Shown one piece after another: positions 24,625 to 36,926 of a stretch of DNA of 64,000 nt (the stretch's first letter is position 1; every line of letters begins with the position of its first letter). The translations under genes were made by a program, and so were the position numbers. This DNA comes from Diphasiastrum complanatum. Lineage: Eukaryota > Streptophyta > Lycopodiopsida > Lycopodiales > Lycopodiaceae. Location of the stretch: contig MU831963.1 of the NCBI GenBank assembly GCA_029204225.1, positions 1 to 64,000 on the forward strand, read 5' to 3'. Under the pieces are notes generated by a model. That model had not been told where the DNA came from. It saw only the letters and a program-made list of their open reading frames with translations, and did no database searches.

Positions 24625-25158
24625 TAGCTATAACTTTTGATCAGTACATTGAAATTCAAAGATGAGTACACTAGAAGAAAGATGACGTTAAGAGCTTTTC
24701 AATGCATACCATATTCTACCAAGAGAAAAAAAAATTATAGTTGTTAAAAAATGGGATATCGATTCAGTGTGCCCGAGTACATTTGCACAATTGCAATATC
24801 CCATTTTTGGTCAGCTATAATTCGTTATGATTACATCAAAATGCAAAACTGATGACACCATCAGAAAGAGGACTTCAAAAGCTTTCCAAGAAATAGCATA
24901 TTGTTATAGTTCTGTAAGCGAACAAAAAGTTATAGCTTAACAAAGATGGAATATCGATTCAATGTGCAAGAGTGTCGCCTGACAGCTTGCAAATAACTTT
25001 GGCCATGCTAAAATGATATTTCATTTTTGGCTAGCTACAACTTTTGATTAGTACATCAAAATTCAAAACTGACTACACCGTCAGAATAGGGACTTCAAGA
25101 GCTTTTCAGAAATACCATATTGTCATAATTCTGCCAACAAAAAAAAAAAATTCATAGC
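24625..25158. repeat. Three diverged tandem units carrying the GATATCG motif
   Basis: Units start near 24625, 24811 and 25031, each with TAGCTATAACTTTTGAT-like sequence, ACATCAAAATTCAAAACTGA, CAGAAAGAGGACTTCAAAAG and an AT-rich tract. The first two end with GATATCGATTCAGTGTGC (24755) and AATATCGATTCAATGTGCAA (24950), relatives of the 55-58 kb motif. They lie on the upstream side of T2. Confidence 0.6.
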
Positions 25159-25349
25159 TTAATGGAGAACCTATGCCTACAAGGTGATGTCGTTTGGACT
25201 TTGTAATGCCCCTAGCACTTTTCAACGAGTTTTGCAGTCGGCATTCAAAGAGCATTTGAAGAAGTTCCTAGAAATCTTCTTGGATGATCTATGCGTGCAT
25301 GTGGGCCGCACTCAGAGCACCTATCCAATTTGGAAAAAGTGTTGAAGCA
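25159..25349 (+). pseudogene. Ty3/gypsy reverse transcriptase fragment
   Basis: The frame reads WRTYAYKVMSFGLCNAPSTF, QRVLQSAFKEHLKKFLEIFL and DD, then after a frameshift HSEHLSNLEKVLKH. This is the gypsy RT core (YKVMPFGLCNAPATFQR...YLDD....HL..L..V). The fragment is cut on the right precisely where a copia LTR seems to begin (25350). Confidence 0.85.
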
Positions 25350-26267
25350 TGATGCGAATCGGTTGAAGGAATCATGAAAGTGAAGCAAACGATGCAATGC
25401 AATTCGGATGGAGTTCAGATGTGATCGTTGGTCACTGCCAGCTGACTTTTATAGTCCTCCAGAATGTAGTCAGGCACTGCTGATCTATGTTTATGAATTA
25501 ATGTAGCATTCAACAAAATTTCGACCAATGTGCGGAATTAAATGAATGAGAGAATCAGACACACGAATAACAACAGACACATTTGCATTCAAGATCATAC
25601 ATCCTAAAGGGTGACATGTGCACAATGGCTACAAGATCATCTACTGATTTTCTCTGATTCTTCAAGCACCGCATGCATATCCACGTAGTGCGTTGGCGTG
25701 AGAGAAATACAGTTCTCTCACGAGTAGTGTCTCGCTTATTAGCGGACTTGTGGATCCTGTGGATCCTGCTTACAGAACTCCTCTTGCACGTAGACGGACT
25801 TGTTGTCTGTATTTTTGTCTTGATTGCTTACTAGCATCAGACTATTTCTCAGTCTCTTGTTTCTCAAGTATCATCTAGTAAGTATATAGTCGCTCTTTGT
25901 AACTTTAAGATTAGAGTAATTAAGCATCTACAACTAATCAAAAAATTACAAGAGTGGCAGATTAGCCACGACCTAGAGTGTATCTATTGACGTCATGCCA
26001 TCAGATCAGATATCTATACTTCTGGGTACTTGCATGATCTTGTAGGTACTTTTTGGAGCGTGAGGGCAGAAAAGGTTTCGCGATGATTTTTGTGTCACGT
26101 CGTTTGACTTTCTCCTGCTGGATCGCAAAAGATTCTCGTTTGCGAATCTTTCTCGTTTGTGTCTTCTCGTCAAGATGTTCGTGAATCTTTTGTGTTCACG
26201 AACACTTTGTCAGGTAGAGGGTTGAAAGCTAGCAGAGCTTTGTAAACAAAAACGTTTTGTTTCTTCA
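25350..26267 (-). repeat. Putative 3' LTR of a minus-strand copia element
   Basis: Bounded by TG at 25350 and CA at 26267. In the minus sense it follows the purine tract TTTGAGAGGGAGC, as a 3' LTR follows its polypurine tract, downstream of an RNase H coding remnant. The second LTR is not in the window, so the ends are inferred. Confidence 0.55.
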
Positions 26268-26291
26268 GCTCCCTCTCAAAGCGTGATAGCT

Positions 26292-26985
26292 TTACGATCC
26301 CAAGACTGCTTCTCTCTCGCAAAAAGTCCTTTGTCCAAGGCTTTGGTGATGGCTGTCAACAACCATGTCTTTCATTCCGATGAAGGTGGTTTGCAGCATC
26401 TTCTTTTCAATTAGATTCCTGATCAAGTGATACTTGATCGCAATGTGTTTCGTTCTGAAATGGAACACAAGATCTTCTGTTAGATGTATTGCAGAGGTGT
26501 TATCCATTTGCAAGACCAGAGGCGTGTTCCTTGTTTTGCCCAATTCGTCTAGGAACTGCCTTAACTAGATTATCTTGTTGGCCATCTTTGTTGCTGCAAC
26601 GTACTCTCTCTGCCTTGTAGGATGACTGGGCCACAACGGTCTGCTTCTTGCTGATCCAGAGAACTGCTGCTCCTGATGCGATGTTGCATCCTCCTGAGAT
26701 GCTTTTACAATCATCCTTGAGGGATGCCCAACTAGCATCACTGTAGAAAAGTATCTTGGAACTTGCATCACAACAATAACACAAGCCATAATCCCTTGTT
26801 AATTGAAGGTATTTGAAAATTTGTTTTGCAATCTTCCAATGTGTCGAGCTTGGATTCGTGCAGAATTGGCTCATCCTGAACACTGCATAACCAATGTCAG
26901 GCCGTGTGTTGTCTGCAAGGTACATCAACGAACCTATCAGCTTCTTGTAAGGTGTGAGCTGCATCTGTTCTCTCTCTTACTTAGT
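26292..26985 (-). pseudogene. Copia reverse transcriptase C-terminus and RNase H
   Basis: From 26964 leftward: TPYKKLIGSLMYLADNTRPD, IGYAVFRMSQFCTNPSSTHW, YSDASWASLKDDCKSISGGC, VLWISKKQTVVAQSSYKAE, then after a frameshift MDNTSAIHLTEDLVFHFRTK, HIAIKYHLIRNLIEKK. These are typical copia blocks (SLMYL...RPD, SDADWA, KSTSG, SSTEAEY, DN.SAI, RTKHI.I.YH). Cut at about 26985, where other sequence starts. Confidence 0.85.
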
Positions 26986-27056
26986 CTTCAAACAGTCATT
27001 GTGAAGATTTTAGCACGTGTGAACTTCACCACACATACTATAGGATCTTACTGAGG

Positions 27057-27731
27057 TGTTGTGATTGCACAAAATTGATCAGAGAACAGTATACTTGGAA
27101 AATCTATGGCAAGAGCACAATGGCATACATCTGATGAAAAAATCTAACTTCTCACTATGAGAATTGAATGTCAGAAAAATTCTAAGTGCTCAATATGGGA
27201 AAAACAGCCTGCTCTCGGGTAGAGAGAGAAAATCAATGAAAGAGAACTCGGGTAGAGAGAGAATGAGTCCAAATTATTAAAATCTCATTATTATTCACAA
27301 TATGGCAAAACATGCCAAGCTTTCCCTACATGAGAGAGACTCAAATTCCTACAATAGAGTTGCATGAAAAGTCCACTTAACTGAACTAATTCACCTACCA
27401 GAGATTCACATGTGTAACTGCATGCATGGATGTTGCATGTACTGCATGTCAACTCATTAAATTGCCTAGACATGTGTAGATCACAGAAACCACTTTGCAT
27501 GTTGCATGCACTGATTGCATGTGGCTTGCATGCATACAATATGACATTGCATGCTATCTAAATTTCTGCATGTCATCAAAATTAAATCTACCTAACTCAA
27601 ATCTGACCTATACTAGAAGGTTATGTGCTCAATTCACATACCTTTTATGTACAACATGAAATATAGTGGAAATAACCATGGACATGGCCTCAAACTCGAG
27701 ATAGGAAGATGATATTTTAATAATCTTCACA
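27057..27731 (-). repeat. 3' LTR of copia element C2
   Basis: The right border at 27731 is well placed: in the minus sense AAGGAGGAG (polypurine tract) is followed by TGTGAAGATTATT. The left border is a guess (a TG near 27057). The stretch 27417-27575 holds about ten TGCATG/CATGCA units, the RY-type element recognised by plant B3 regulators such as ABI3/FUS3/LEC2. No matching right-hand LTR is seen. Confidence 0.6.
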
Positions 27732-27744
27732 CTCCTCCTTAAAA

Positions 27745-30700
27745 TTTATGTTCCTATCAACATAGACTTCGAAATTAGGCCAAGGTTAGACCTCATCTTG
27801 ATAAAGATATTCTTGAGTAGTGGCTTGGTGAGAAGATCTGCAACACAATCTGTAAAATCAACATGCTCCAGTGAGATCTCTCTCCCAATGACTTTTTCTC
27901 TTACAAAATGATGAGCTACTTCAACGTGTTTGCTCCTTGCATGAAAAACTGGGTTATTTGCAAGAGCTTAAGCAGAAATGTTGTCATTCTTAATAATTGG
28001 AAGATCTTCATCTGCATAATGCTTTAGCTCCACAAGTAGCCTTTTGATCCATAAAACCTCCTTTGTTGTGGTTGTAAGAGATTTGTACTCAATTTCACAA
28101 GATGATAAGGAAATAGTTGTCTGCTTCTTTGATAGCCAAGAAAACAAGTTCCCTCCTAGAAATATAGTGTAAGCACTTGTAGATTTTCTATCCAACCTGT
28201 CTCCTACAAAATCTGAATCTGAAAAAGCAAATCAAGTCATAATTTCTCCCTTGTAGAATAATCCATAATCTAAGGTAGAAGATATATACCTCAAAATTCT
28301 TTTAGCCAACTTCCAGTGATATAACTTTGGATCCTACATGTGTTGACTTAGCTTATGAACACAAAAGCTTAGATCAGGCCTAGTCATTGTTAACCAAATA
28401 AGTGAGCAAATAAGACTCCTATAAAGAGTGATGTCCTCAAAGGATTTTCCATCATCTTTCATAGGAATTTTTACAGTGTGCTCCATAGGTGTATCTATGC
28501 CTTTACAATTTTCCATCTGGAATTTCTTGAGCTTGGAAAGTGCATATCTACTTTGGCTTATAAATGCATGACCTTTCCAAAAATCTATTTCAAGGCCAAG
28601 AATATAGTGAAGAACTCCTAAGTCTTGCATCTTAAACTCAGTACCAAGTGCATGCTTAGTTTATGTAACTAGCTTCTCATTATTTCCACAAAGAATGATA
28701 TCATCTACATAGATGAGAAGAATAATTACAAAGTTATCTACAAACTTATAATATAGATAAGGGTCATATTCACTTAGACAAAATCCGTGTGATATGAGAT
28801 AGGAGTTGAGCCATGCATACCAAGACCTTGGTGCATGTTTCAGTCCATGGAGACTTTTGAACAAAAGACAAACTTTTGATTCATCACCTTCTTTCACAAA
28901 ACTTGGAGGTTGCTCCATGTAAATCTCCTCCACAAGGTACCCATTGAGAAATGCATTAGAAACATCAAGCTGAAACATACTCCAATTGTGAAAACATGCA
29001 AGAGATACAAGTATTTGGATTGTTACCATCTTTGCAACTGGTACAAAGGTGTCTTCATAGTCAAGACCTTTGATTTGTGAGTAGACTTTAGCACAAAGTC
29101 TTGCTTTATACTTATTGATAGATCCATCATGATTATAATTGATTCTAAAAACCCACTTACATCCAATCACATGCATGTTGTTTGGTGGCTCCGCAAGCTC
29201 TCATGTGTTATTTGACATCAAGGCTTCAAACTCTTGGGTCATTGCATCAATCCACAACTTGGATTGAAGAGCTTCTTGGACATCTTTAGGCTCTTCATCT
29301 GATATGAAGAGAGCATGATAGCAAGTTTCGCCTTTCACTTTCCTTTCTTCTTCATCATATGTGAGCCTCCTTGGCTTAGATCTTGCTCGTGTAGATCTTC
29401 TTGGTGTGGTAGCTTGAATTTGCTCCTCCTCAAGCCTCGGCCTCACCACCTCTTGAGCAGCATCAAGATTGATGATTGACCTTGCATGAGACTCCTTGAT
29501 CTGTGCATCATCCAAGTTAAACTTCTGATCTTCATGGAACATCACATCTCTACAAAAAACATTCTTGTCAATAGAAGGAGGATATACTTTGTATGCTTTT
29601 TTAGTGGATGCATATCCTACAAAAATTCCTTTAACTGCACTAGGATCTTCCTTCTTCCTAGTTTATAGAGGCACATGCACAAAGCATACACAGCCAAAAA
29701 TCCTAAGATGATCTACCTTAGCCTTTTTCTTATACAACATCTCAAATGGTGTTTTTCCTCCTATTGCAACATTAGGAAGCCTATTACAAAGGTAGTTTGC
29801 ACATGCAACTGCCTCTCCCCAAAATTCTTTAGGCAGAGAAGCTTCTAGCCTAATGGCTTTTGCAGATTCACACAAAGCTCTATTTTTTCTCTCAGCAACT
29901 CCTTTTTGTTGAGGAGTATATGAACAAGAAAACTCTCTTTGAATGCCCTCTCTCTCACAAAAGTCTTTAAACTTATTGGAAGTGTATTCTCCTCCACTAT
30001 CACTTCTCAAAGCTTTCAACTTGAAAGAAAACTACTTTTCTACATAAGCTTTGAAAGTAAGAAAAACATCATAGACCATGGCTTTTGAAGACAACATATA
30101 GATCCAAGAATATCTTGTATAATCATCTACAAAGGAAACAAAGCAATTTGCTCCTCCTTTGCTTTTAATTGATGAGAAATAAACATCAGAGGGCACTAGT
30201 TCAAATGGTTGCTTTGTTTTGATGCTTGATCTAGGAAAAGGACTTCTGTGTAATTTTGCTAGCACACAAGCTTCACAAGGTAGAAGCTCCTTTGATAGTG
30301 TCTTTGGTAGTCCAACAACTTTTCCTTCCTTGACCATAGACTGCATGGCTTTGAAATTGGGATGACCCAATCTTTTGTGCCATAGATCCTCCTGAAGAAC
30401 CTTGGTCTCATAAGCAATATTTGAAATGTTTGCACTCTCCCTAGAATCTAGTTTGTACAACTTACCAATTCTAGATCCTAGCAATAACTTCATTCTCTCT
30501 TGAGATTATACACTTGTCAACTTGAAACTTGGCATCCAATCCACTATCAAACAACTATCCTACACTAATGAGATTCTTAGTTAGTGTAGGTACATATAGT
30601 ACATCATGTAAGCAAAAAGATTTTGATGATGATGCATGTAATGGAATGCTGCCTATTCCTTCAATTCTACACTCTACATCATTAGCAATATAGATTGATC

Positions 30701-31717
30701 TTTTTGCACCTAGATATGGCATGAGACTAGTGAGAGAGTTCCTAGAACTAGACATATGGGAACTAGCCCCACTATCTATCCACCAGACTTCCTCATTCTT
30801 AAAAAGAAAGATGAAAAAGTAGACATCATTAATGAATCCTCTCTTTCACTCTCAACACCCTCACACTCATCCTCATTAGTAAGGTTAGCTTGCTTAGATT
30901 GATTCTTCTTCTTGAAATAGTTTGATGCATAGTGTCCTTTCTTGTCACAGAAAAAACACTTGATCTTTGACAACTTCTTCTTGCCACTCGATGTTGCAGC
31001 TTGTGAGGACTGATCCTCACCACCTTCTTTGGCTTTGTCATTCTTGAAGTGTTGTTGTCCTTTGCCCTTGCCTCTTGACTTGTCTCTGATGAAGAGTGCT
31101 TTTTCATCTCCACCATCTTTTAATGAAAGTCTGTTGATCGTCAACATCTTGTCCTCTTGCCTGCTTTCTTCAGCAATGAGAACACCTTGCAGTGTCTCCA
31201 AGGATGGAAGATCCTCCCTGATAGCATAAATCTACACAATATTGTCATAGTCATCTCTAAGTCCATTTAAGACTACTTGAATAAGTTCAGTGTTCTTAAG
31301 AGCATCACCAATACCAGCTAACTCTTGATGAAGATCCTTAACTCTCATGACATATGATGAAGCACTCTCATCTACTCTCTGATAACTTAGAAATATTTGA
31401 TCTCTAAGTGTAAGAAATCTAGAAGTATTCTTGATTTTATAGATTGTTTTTAGAGTATCCCAAGCTTCCTTGGCAGTGGTGCATGTACTAGTCTCTCTTA
31501 ACACTTCATTGGTTACATTCATTTTTATGAAATGAAGGGCAATACTAGTTCTTTTGTGAGCTTCATTAGGTGCAGCAGGTTCTTCTTCAGCTCCACTCAC
31601 AATATCCATTACATCTTGTAGAATCAATAATGATTCCATTCTAATCTTCCACATTGCATAATTGGAAGATGTTAATCTCTCATTGTGCTCCAAGAAATGT
31701 GAACCAGATGAAGACAT
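27745..31717 (-). pseudogene. Copia C2 polyprotein, nearly complete but stop-riddled
   Basis: Minus strand from ATG 31717. Gag (RLTSSNYAMWKIRMESLL, LHFIKMNVTNEVLRETSTC); a TAG near 31229; zinc knuckle CFFCDKKGHYASN (final Cys changed to Asn/Tyr context) near 30960; frameshift; protease WWIDSGASSHMSSS; pre-integrase LWHKRLGHPNFKAM; integrase DVYFSS...FVDDYTRYSW, RSDSGGEYTSN, PQQKGVAERKNRAL; RT GCKWVFRINYN, VSNAFLNGYL, LIYVDDIILCG (intact YVDD); RNase H FSDSDFVGDRLDRKSTSAY, SLSSCEIEYKSL; tail HARSKHVEVAHHFVREK. At least seven in-frame stops separate the blocks, often replacing Tyr, Gln or Glu. It is the same family as C1 and C0. The right end is cut before any primer-binding site or 5' LTR. Confidence 0.9.
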
Positions 31718-32145
31718 CTTCTCTATGAGAAATTCTATTAATGATAAAAAATGGAGATGAAAGGATGTTGCTTACTATCTCAATCTAGGATCTAACACTG
31801 ATGTTGATCCAACCTATGAAATCTAGCAACAGATGTGAGAACAAATTCTCAACACAGAAACTCAATCTATCTCGAATTTTGATCTTGCTTTAGTTACAAA
31901 AAAGAAGCCCATGCAAGTAAGAAGTCTATCTCCCCCACGAGTTTCAAAGAACTAAAAAACTCTCTAGGAACTTACTTTCAACTCAAACATAGTAGTTTGT
32001 GTGAAATGAAAAGTCTAAGACCTCAAAACACTAAGAACTTTTTGGGATTTAAGCATATGAAGTTTGTATTGAGCTTGTAAATGTCTTGTTCTAATTTTAC
32101 TTTCATTGATGCTTTGAAAACTAGGATCAAAGTCAAGACACTCTC

Positions 32146-33053
32146 ATGAATCAATCAACCCCTAATACCACCTTTGATTTATCTAAACCTAAAAGTGTGA
32201 CAAAAGCTTTACAACATCTCTACCAACAAATCCAAGAGACAAACCAACAATTACTTGAAACCAACTTGAAGAATCAAGCCCTTGAATCAAGATTGGCCAA
32301 TCATAGAAAACATGTAGTACCTCTTCCCGTTAAAGTTTATAAAGGAGAAAAGAAAAAGAGGAGCCTACAAGTTGTTAATTCATGGCTTAATGTTTGGAAC
32401 AAATGTTTTGCTGTAAATATGTTTTTTGAAAGTGAGAAACTCTCCACCATCACTATGTTTCTAGATGGAAAAGCCTTAGTTTGGTGGGAGGATCTAGTAG
32501 CCAAGGAAAAACAACCACTAACTTGGGAGACATTTGGTTAGTATTCAAGGAATACTTCCTTCCATTGTTAGATGATTATGAACATTTCCAAAAACTTTCC
32601 AGATTGACCATAACTAAAGACCTTGATCAACTCAAAGACTTCCATGATTATGTGAACCCTCTCTATAGTGAGATAACTCCTAAAATTCATATGCTCATGT
32701 TTATTGATGGTTTATCTAAAGACTATCAAGTGGATGTTAGAAGGAACCATCCTATTACCCTAAAAGATGCTATTAGGGCTACAAAATTTTTTGATGACAC
32801 TCCTAAGCCATCTAAGAGTTATCACCCAAATGAGCAAAAGAAGGGTTTCCAATTTAAGAGAAAGGATAAAGAAGTTACCAATGAGACATCTTCAAATCCT
32901 GATTCTAAGAAATCCAAACACCACTTCAATAAACATCAAGGTGGCAAGAAAGACCTAGCGGAAGCTCGAAAGAAAAATCTATGCTTCAAGTGCAATGGAG
33001 GGGGTCACCTTGCATGACGTTGTGTCAAGAACAAAGCCTCAACTTCAGGTATC
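32146..33053 (+). pseudogene. Ty3/gypsy gag fragment (G1)
   Basis: The first frame reads FDLSKPKSVTKALQHLYQQI, a coiled-coil-like stretch, then VNSWLNVWNKCFAV, MFLDGKALVWWEDLVAKEKQ and LTWETF. After a frameshift near 32530 comes FKEYFLPLLDDYEHFQKLSR, LKDFHDYVNPLYSEI, MLMFIDGLSKDYQVDV and RATKFFDD, ending in a zinc knuckle CFKCNGGGHLA with a TGA where an amino acid should precede RC. This is a Retrotrans_gag domain with a CCHC box. Interrupted at 33054 by the LTR of G2. Confidence 0.8.
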
Positions 33054-33875
33054 TGTTGGGGGTATTCCCAACAAAGTGTAAATAAATAAAATCCTCCAAT
33101 AAAATGTGTTGCGAGGGCATGGCATCCTGTGTGTATAAGCCCATGGCCCAATGAGCACGCAATTGAAGTTGTAAATAAAATAAACTTGACTTGGGCCTTG
33201 TAATTAAAATAAAACTAGAGGCCCAATGTCATTTTTAAACTTAGAGATCACTTTTTAGAGTTGGGTCCAAATTGGGACTCACATGAATCTTGTGATTTCT
33301 ATGTACTTTTTGTGGACCCTTGGATCAAGTTGGGTCCAAGATGAATGGCTAGGATCATTGTGAATATTAGCCAATAAGATTGAGGGGCAAGGGCCTTCCC
33401 CATTTTATAAAAAGGCACCATTTGTACACTATTTCCATGCTTAATGAGAAGGAGGAAACTCTACCAGTTTTGGAAGAGAAGCATCCTCATTTGCTATTCA
33501 CTACTTGCTAATGCTCTTGATTGTGTTTTCCATTGCTTTCTATTTCCATGTTTATTGTTTGTCATAGTGAATGTTTTTCCATTAGCAAGCATAAGGAGCA
33601 TTTGAGCTAACCTCCACCCTCACTCTCTATCTCTCTCTCTTTCTCTCTTCTCTTCTCAACCTCTTCTTTTTAATCCTTTCCCTTCACCCAACTATGATGA
33701 ATGTTAGTGTAGAGGAGTAGAGTTAAAGAGGAGTAGCATAGTGGTGAATAGAGTTAAGGGAGAAAGTAGGAATTTAACTAAAAGTAGCATCTATGCATAG
33801 TTAGGCACCTATCCAGTGATCTAACCTTTGTTGACAGGCGAAAGGGCTATACTACGAGAGATCTTCGACCCCACA
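33054..33875 (+). repeat. 5' LTR of gypsy-type element G2 (822 bp)
   Basis: Begins TGTTGGGGGTATTCCCAACA (an inverted-repeat end) and ends CCCCACA. TGGCGCTGTTGTTGGGGA follows at 33877-33894, a relative of the gypsy primer-binding site TGGCGCCGTTGCCGGGGA. No second LTR was found in the window. Confidence 0.75.
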
Positions 33876-33894
33876 GTGGCGCTGTTGTTGGGGA

Positions 33895-34981
33895 TAGGTT
33901 TCCACTAACTAGTTTAGTTGCATTTTAGCTATTTTCTTGCTTTTTAGAGTAGTTTAGGTAGAGTTTTGGGAGTTTAGAGTTAGTTTTCTGTATTTTTTTT
34001 TGTGTTTGGACTATTCACAGCTAGCGGATGAGGTGTGAGAGGGTAGAGCAGGCCCTGAACAACATCTAAGGGCTTGAAACCCAAACCAATCATCCAAAAA
34101 ACACACCAATCTGTATTTTGGAGAGAAAAAAAGCCAAAAAACTCATCAGATTTTTATATCTCCAAAATCAGTGGGAATTAACCCTTGCATGACTAGCAGC
34201 AGCTCCAGGGTACTGTCCCAGACCTGCATAGACGCTTGCGAGAGTTAGTTCTAAGCAGATTGTAAAAGCAGAGAAAAATCATAAAAAATTCAAATAACCC
34301 TTGGAAAAATCCAAAAAAAATCAAATCTTCATAAAAACTCTCGCAGAGCCCTCTGAAGTTCCATCTTAGTGAGACCAGGACACAGAGAAGCTTGCGAGAG
34401 TTAGTTCGATGATTAGATGCCTGTGCGAGAGTTCCCAATGAAAAAAAGACGGGAAAATACCAGTGAACCCTCGTAGACAGTGAAATTTTTAATTCCAGTG
34501 ATCAAGAACTCTCGCAAAGGATTCTGAAGTTCCATCTTAGTGAGACCAGGACACAAAAGAGCTTGCAAGAGTTAGTTTGATTTCAGTGAGCAGAAAATTA
34601 GATTTAAGTGCAAAAAAATCACTAAAAAGTGAAGATCCAGCAAATCCTTCCAGTCGGAACTCTCGCAGACCCTCTCAATCGATTCAGAATGTCAAATTAC
34701 ATCAGTGATGAAGCCTGCGAGAGTTAGTATGAAGATCTGGTGAAGATCAAGCACAAAAAGTGATTTTGAACCCTCGTAGACAGTGAAATTTTTACTTCTT
34801 GCGAGAGTTAACTCTCACAGAGAATTCTATAGTGAGATCAGACCCAGATCCAGCTACTGTGAAGCTTGCGAGAGTTACTTCCCATAGATCTGAAAGATAT
34901 CAAGTTTTTTACCTGCAAAAATATCTAAAGAACCCTCGCACAACCAACCCTCGCACAAGATAACCCTCACAGACCAAATCA
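33895..34981 (+). repeat. G2 leader with reiterated GCGAGAGTTAG phrases
   Basis: Between the primer-binding site and gag, the phrase (CTT)GCGAGAGTTAGTT and its reverse complement-like partner AACTCTCGCAGA recur: 34237, 34330, 34393, 34425, 34507, 34562, 34660, 34717, 34801 and 34866 among others, with ACCCTCGTAGACAGTGAAATTTTT twice (34467, 34770). A larger unit, TCTGAAGTTCCATCTTAGTG with GAGACCAGGACAC, repeats with a 170-bp period (34353, 34523). Complementary copies could fold into alternative stems in the RNA. Confidence 0.65.
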
Positions 34982-36926
34982 GTGGAAAGATTTGCATCAG
35001 ATCCAGCTACTGTCAAAATCTCAGGTCAATCAGTGCAAGGAGAAAAAAGTTATCAAGGAAAAACCACCGCAAAAGGCCTAAAATTCATTTCGGCCGATCA
35101 GACCAATCAGATCCTTGAAGATCCATACTACATCCTATTGTATAAGCGAGATCCAATCACTTTGGAACCCACCATCGGATGAATCTGAGATCGGGATGAT
35201 CAATAGCACGAAGGATAGCAAATCGGGCACCACACCTTCCCAGATTAGCAGCTGTGCAACAAGAGGCAGAACCGGAACCAGCACCAATGGATCCAATGGG
35301 CCAATCTGTACTTGTCGCACCCTTGCATGCAGTTCGGAGAGCACCACGGATGGAGATACCAAAATACGATGGATCCTCAGATCCCATCCGATTCCTCTAG
35401 ATCTACGAGCAAGCTTGTGAAATCTACGGCGAACGGACACCTGTGGAGAAGTTGATGCTATTCCCTATGTCCTTACTTGCAGTGGCTCAGGATTGGTTTT
35501 TCAACCTGTCAAAGGAAGAGAAATCCACCTGGGAAGTGGTTAAAGCGGCTCTCATTACGCGCTTTAAACCAAGAAAGTTTCTAGAAGACCCGTTTCTCCT
35601 GCTAAGCAAAGTCAAAATGGGAAAACGAGAAAGGGTCCGGGATTATATTGAACGAGTCAAACATCTACGATCCGAGTGCAGTGCAGCCCTGACTCCCGAT
35701 CATGTGGTGATCATGTGGTTCCTAGCCGGGTTACCACGAAGTATCAGAAGAGAACTGAAAAGATGGGAGTAGTACGCTACTCTGCAAGAAGCTATGGAAG
35801 ATGCCATCAGGGAAGAAGATGAGGGATCTGACGACGAATATCCTTCCACCCACACTCCTACTCCCTCGATCGCATCATCATCATCAAACACATCCGCTCT
35901 ATTCACGGAACTGTTGTTGGAGCAAATGACAAAATTACACAAACAGCAGATGGAGCAACTTAGGCGCAGTTTGACCAGAAACTGAAGGCCTTACAAGGAA
36001 TTGTAGCAGTAACTCCACATCAACCGGAACCAACCTAGCTGCAGTATCCTCGACGAAAAAATGTATGGTGTTCAGTATGCACGCAAAACCATACAGCGAA
36101 CGAGTGTCCAGTCCTAAAGCAAAATCTGAGACTGACACATAGATTCTGCCATCTGTGCAATGCAACATCGCACGATACGACATTTTGCCCGTTTAACCCC
36201 AGGGTTGTTCAATAGAAGTGAAGTTCCTATCAGACTTCTTATCCTTATCATCAAGGGGCACCTAACATGGCACCAAGGTACGGCGCACCCAATCAACCAC
36301 AACGCATGGCCTTACCTGCTCCACCAGGGCCAGCCAATCAACAAGTGGCCCATGTAAACCTGACAGCAGTAGAACAAGAATTGCAAATGTCACCTCAACC
36401 TGAGCAGCAGTAGTGGTACGGACCAGATAAACCATTTATGGATCATGCCATAAATGAATATGTATCGGCCTATGCAGCTCAAACTCAACGTCAAGGTGGA
36501 AGAAATTACGGCTGCTACGGGTGCGACGAGGGACACAGAATTGTAGAATGTCCCTACAAAGGACAATATACAACCTCCTGCCGGGATTGCGGTTATGGAC
36601 ATTGTTTCAAAAATTGTCCATTTAAACCTAGAACCAGTTCACCTCTTAACCTCATTGCCATACAGCAATCAGTAGTTCCAACAGCGATGCCATCGAAAGG
36701 ACGACATGACTACGCTCCTGTGTTAGCTATTACGCGAGCACAGAAGAGGAAGGAAGTGGCTCCCTCACCACCACCATCGGTCACTGACGACCAACCCTCA
36801 ACTTCAGCGCCATATCCAAATGTGAGGGAAGAGAGAAGACAGTACCAGAAAATAAGACACAAGGTACAAAAAGCACAAGAGGAGGAAAAAGAGCAAGAAC
36901 GAAACAATCCCACAAATGGGAAATAG
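34982..36926 (+). pseudogene. G2 gag with two pairs of zinc knuckles
   Basis: Main gag blocks: MERFASDPATVKISGQS (34982), then in another frame VEKLMLFPMSLLAVAQDWFF, FKPRKFLEDPFLLLSKVKMG, RVRDYIERVKHLRSEC and MWFLAGLPRSIRRELKRWE, a TAG at 35770, and an acidic/Ser-rich linker. Four CCHC motifs follow: CSVCTQNHTANEC (36070 on), CHLCNATSHDTTFC (36149 on), CYGCDEGHRIVEC (36510 on) and CRDCGYGHCFKNC (36580 on). The C-terminus is basic and ends at TAG 36924-36926. No protease or RT follows, so G2 may be a gag-only non-autonomous element or a truncated one. Frame changes between 35180 and 35443 and stops at 35982 and 36416 break the gene. Confidence 0.75.

Noticed and set aside
31718-32145. A right-hand (5') LTR for C2
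   Set aside because: No primer-binding site complement (GCTCTGATACCA) and no match to 27057-27731 could be seen; the element appears truncated.
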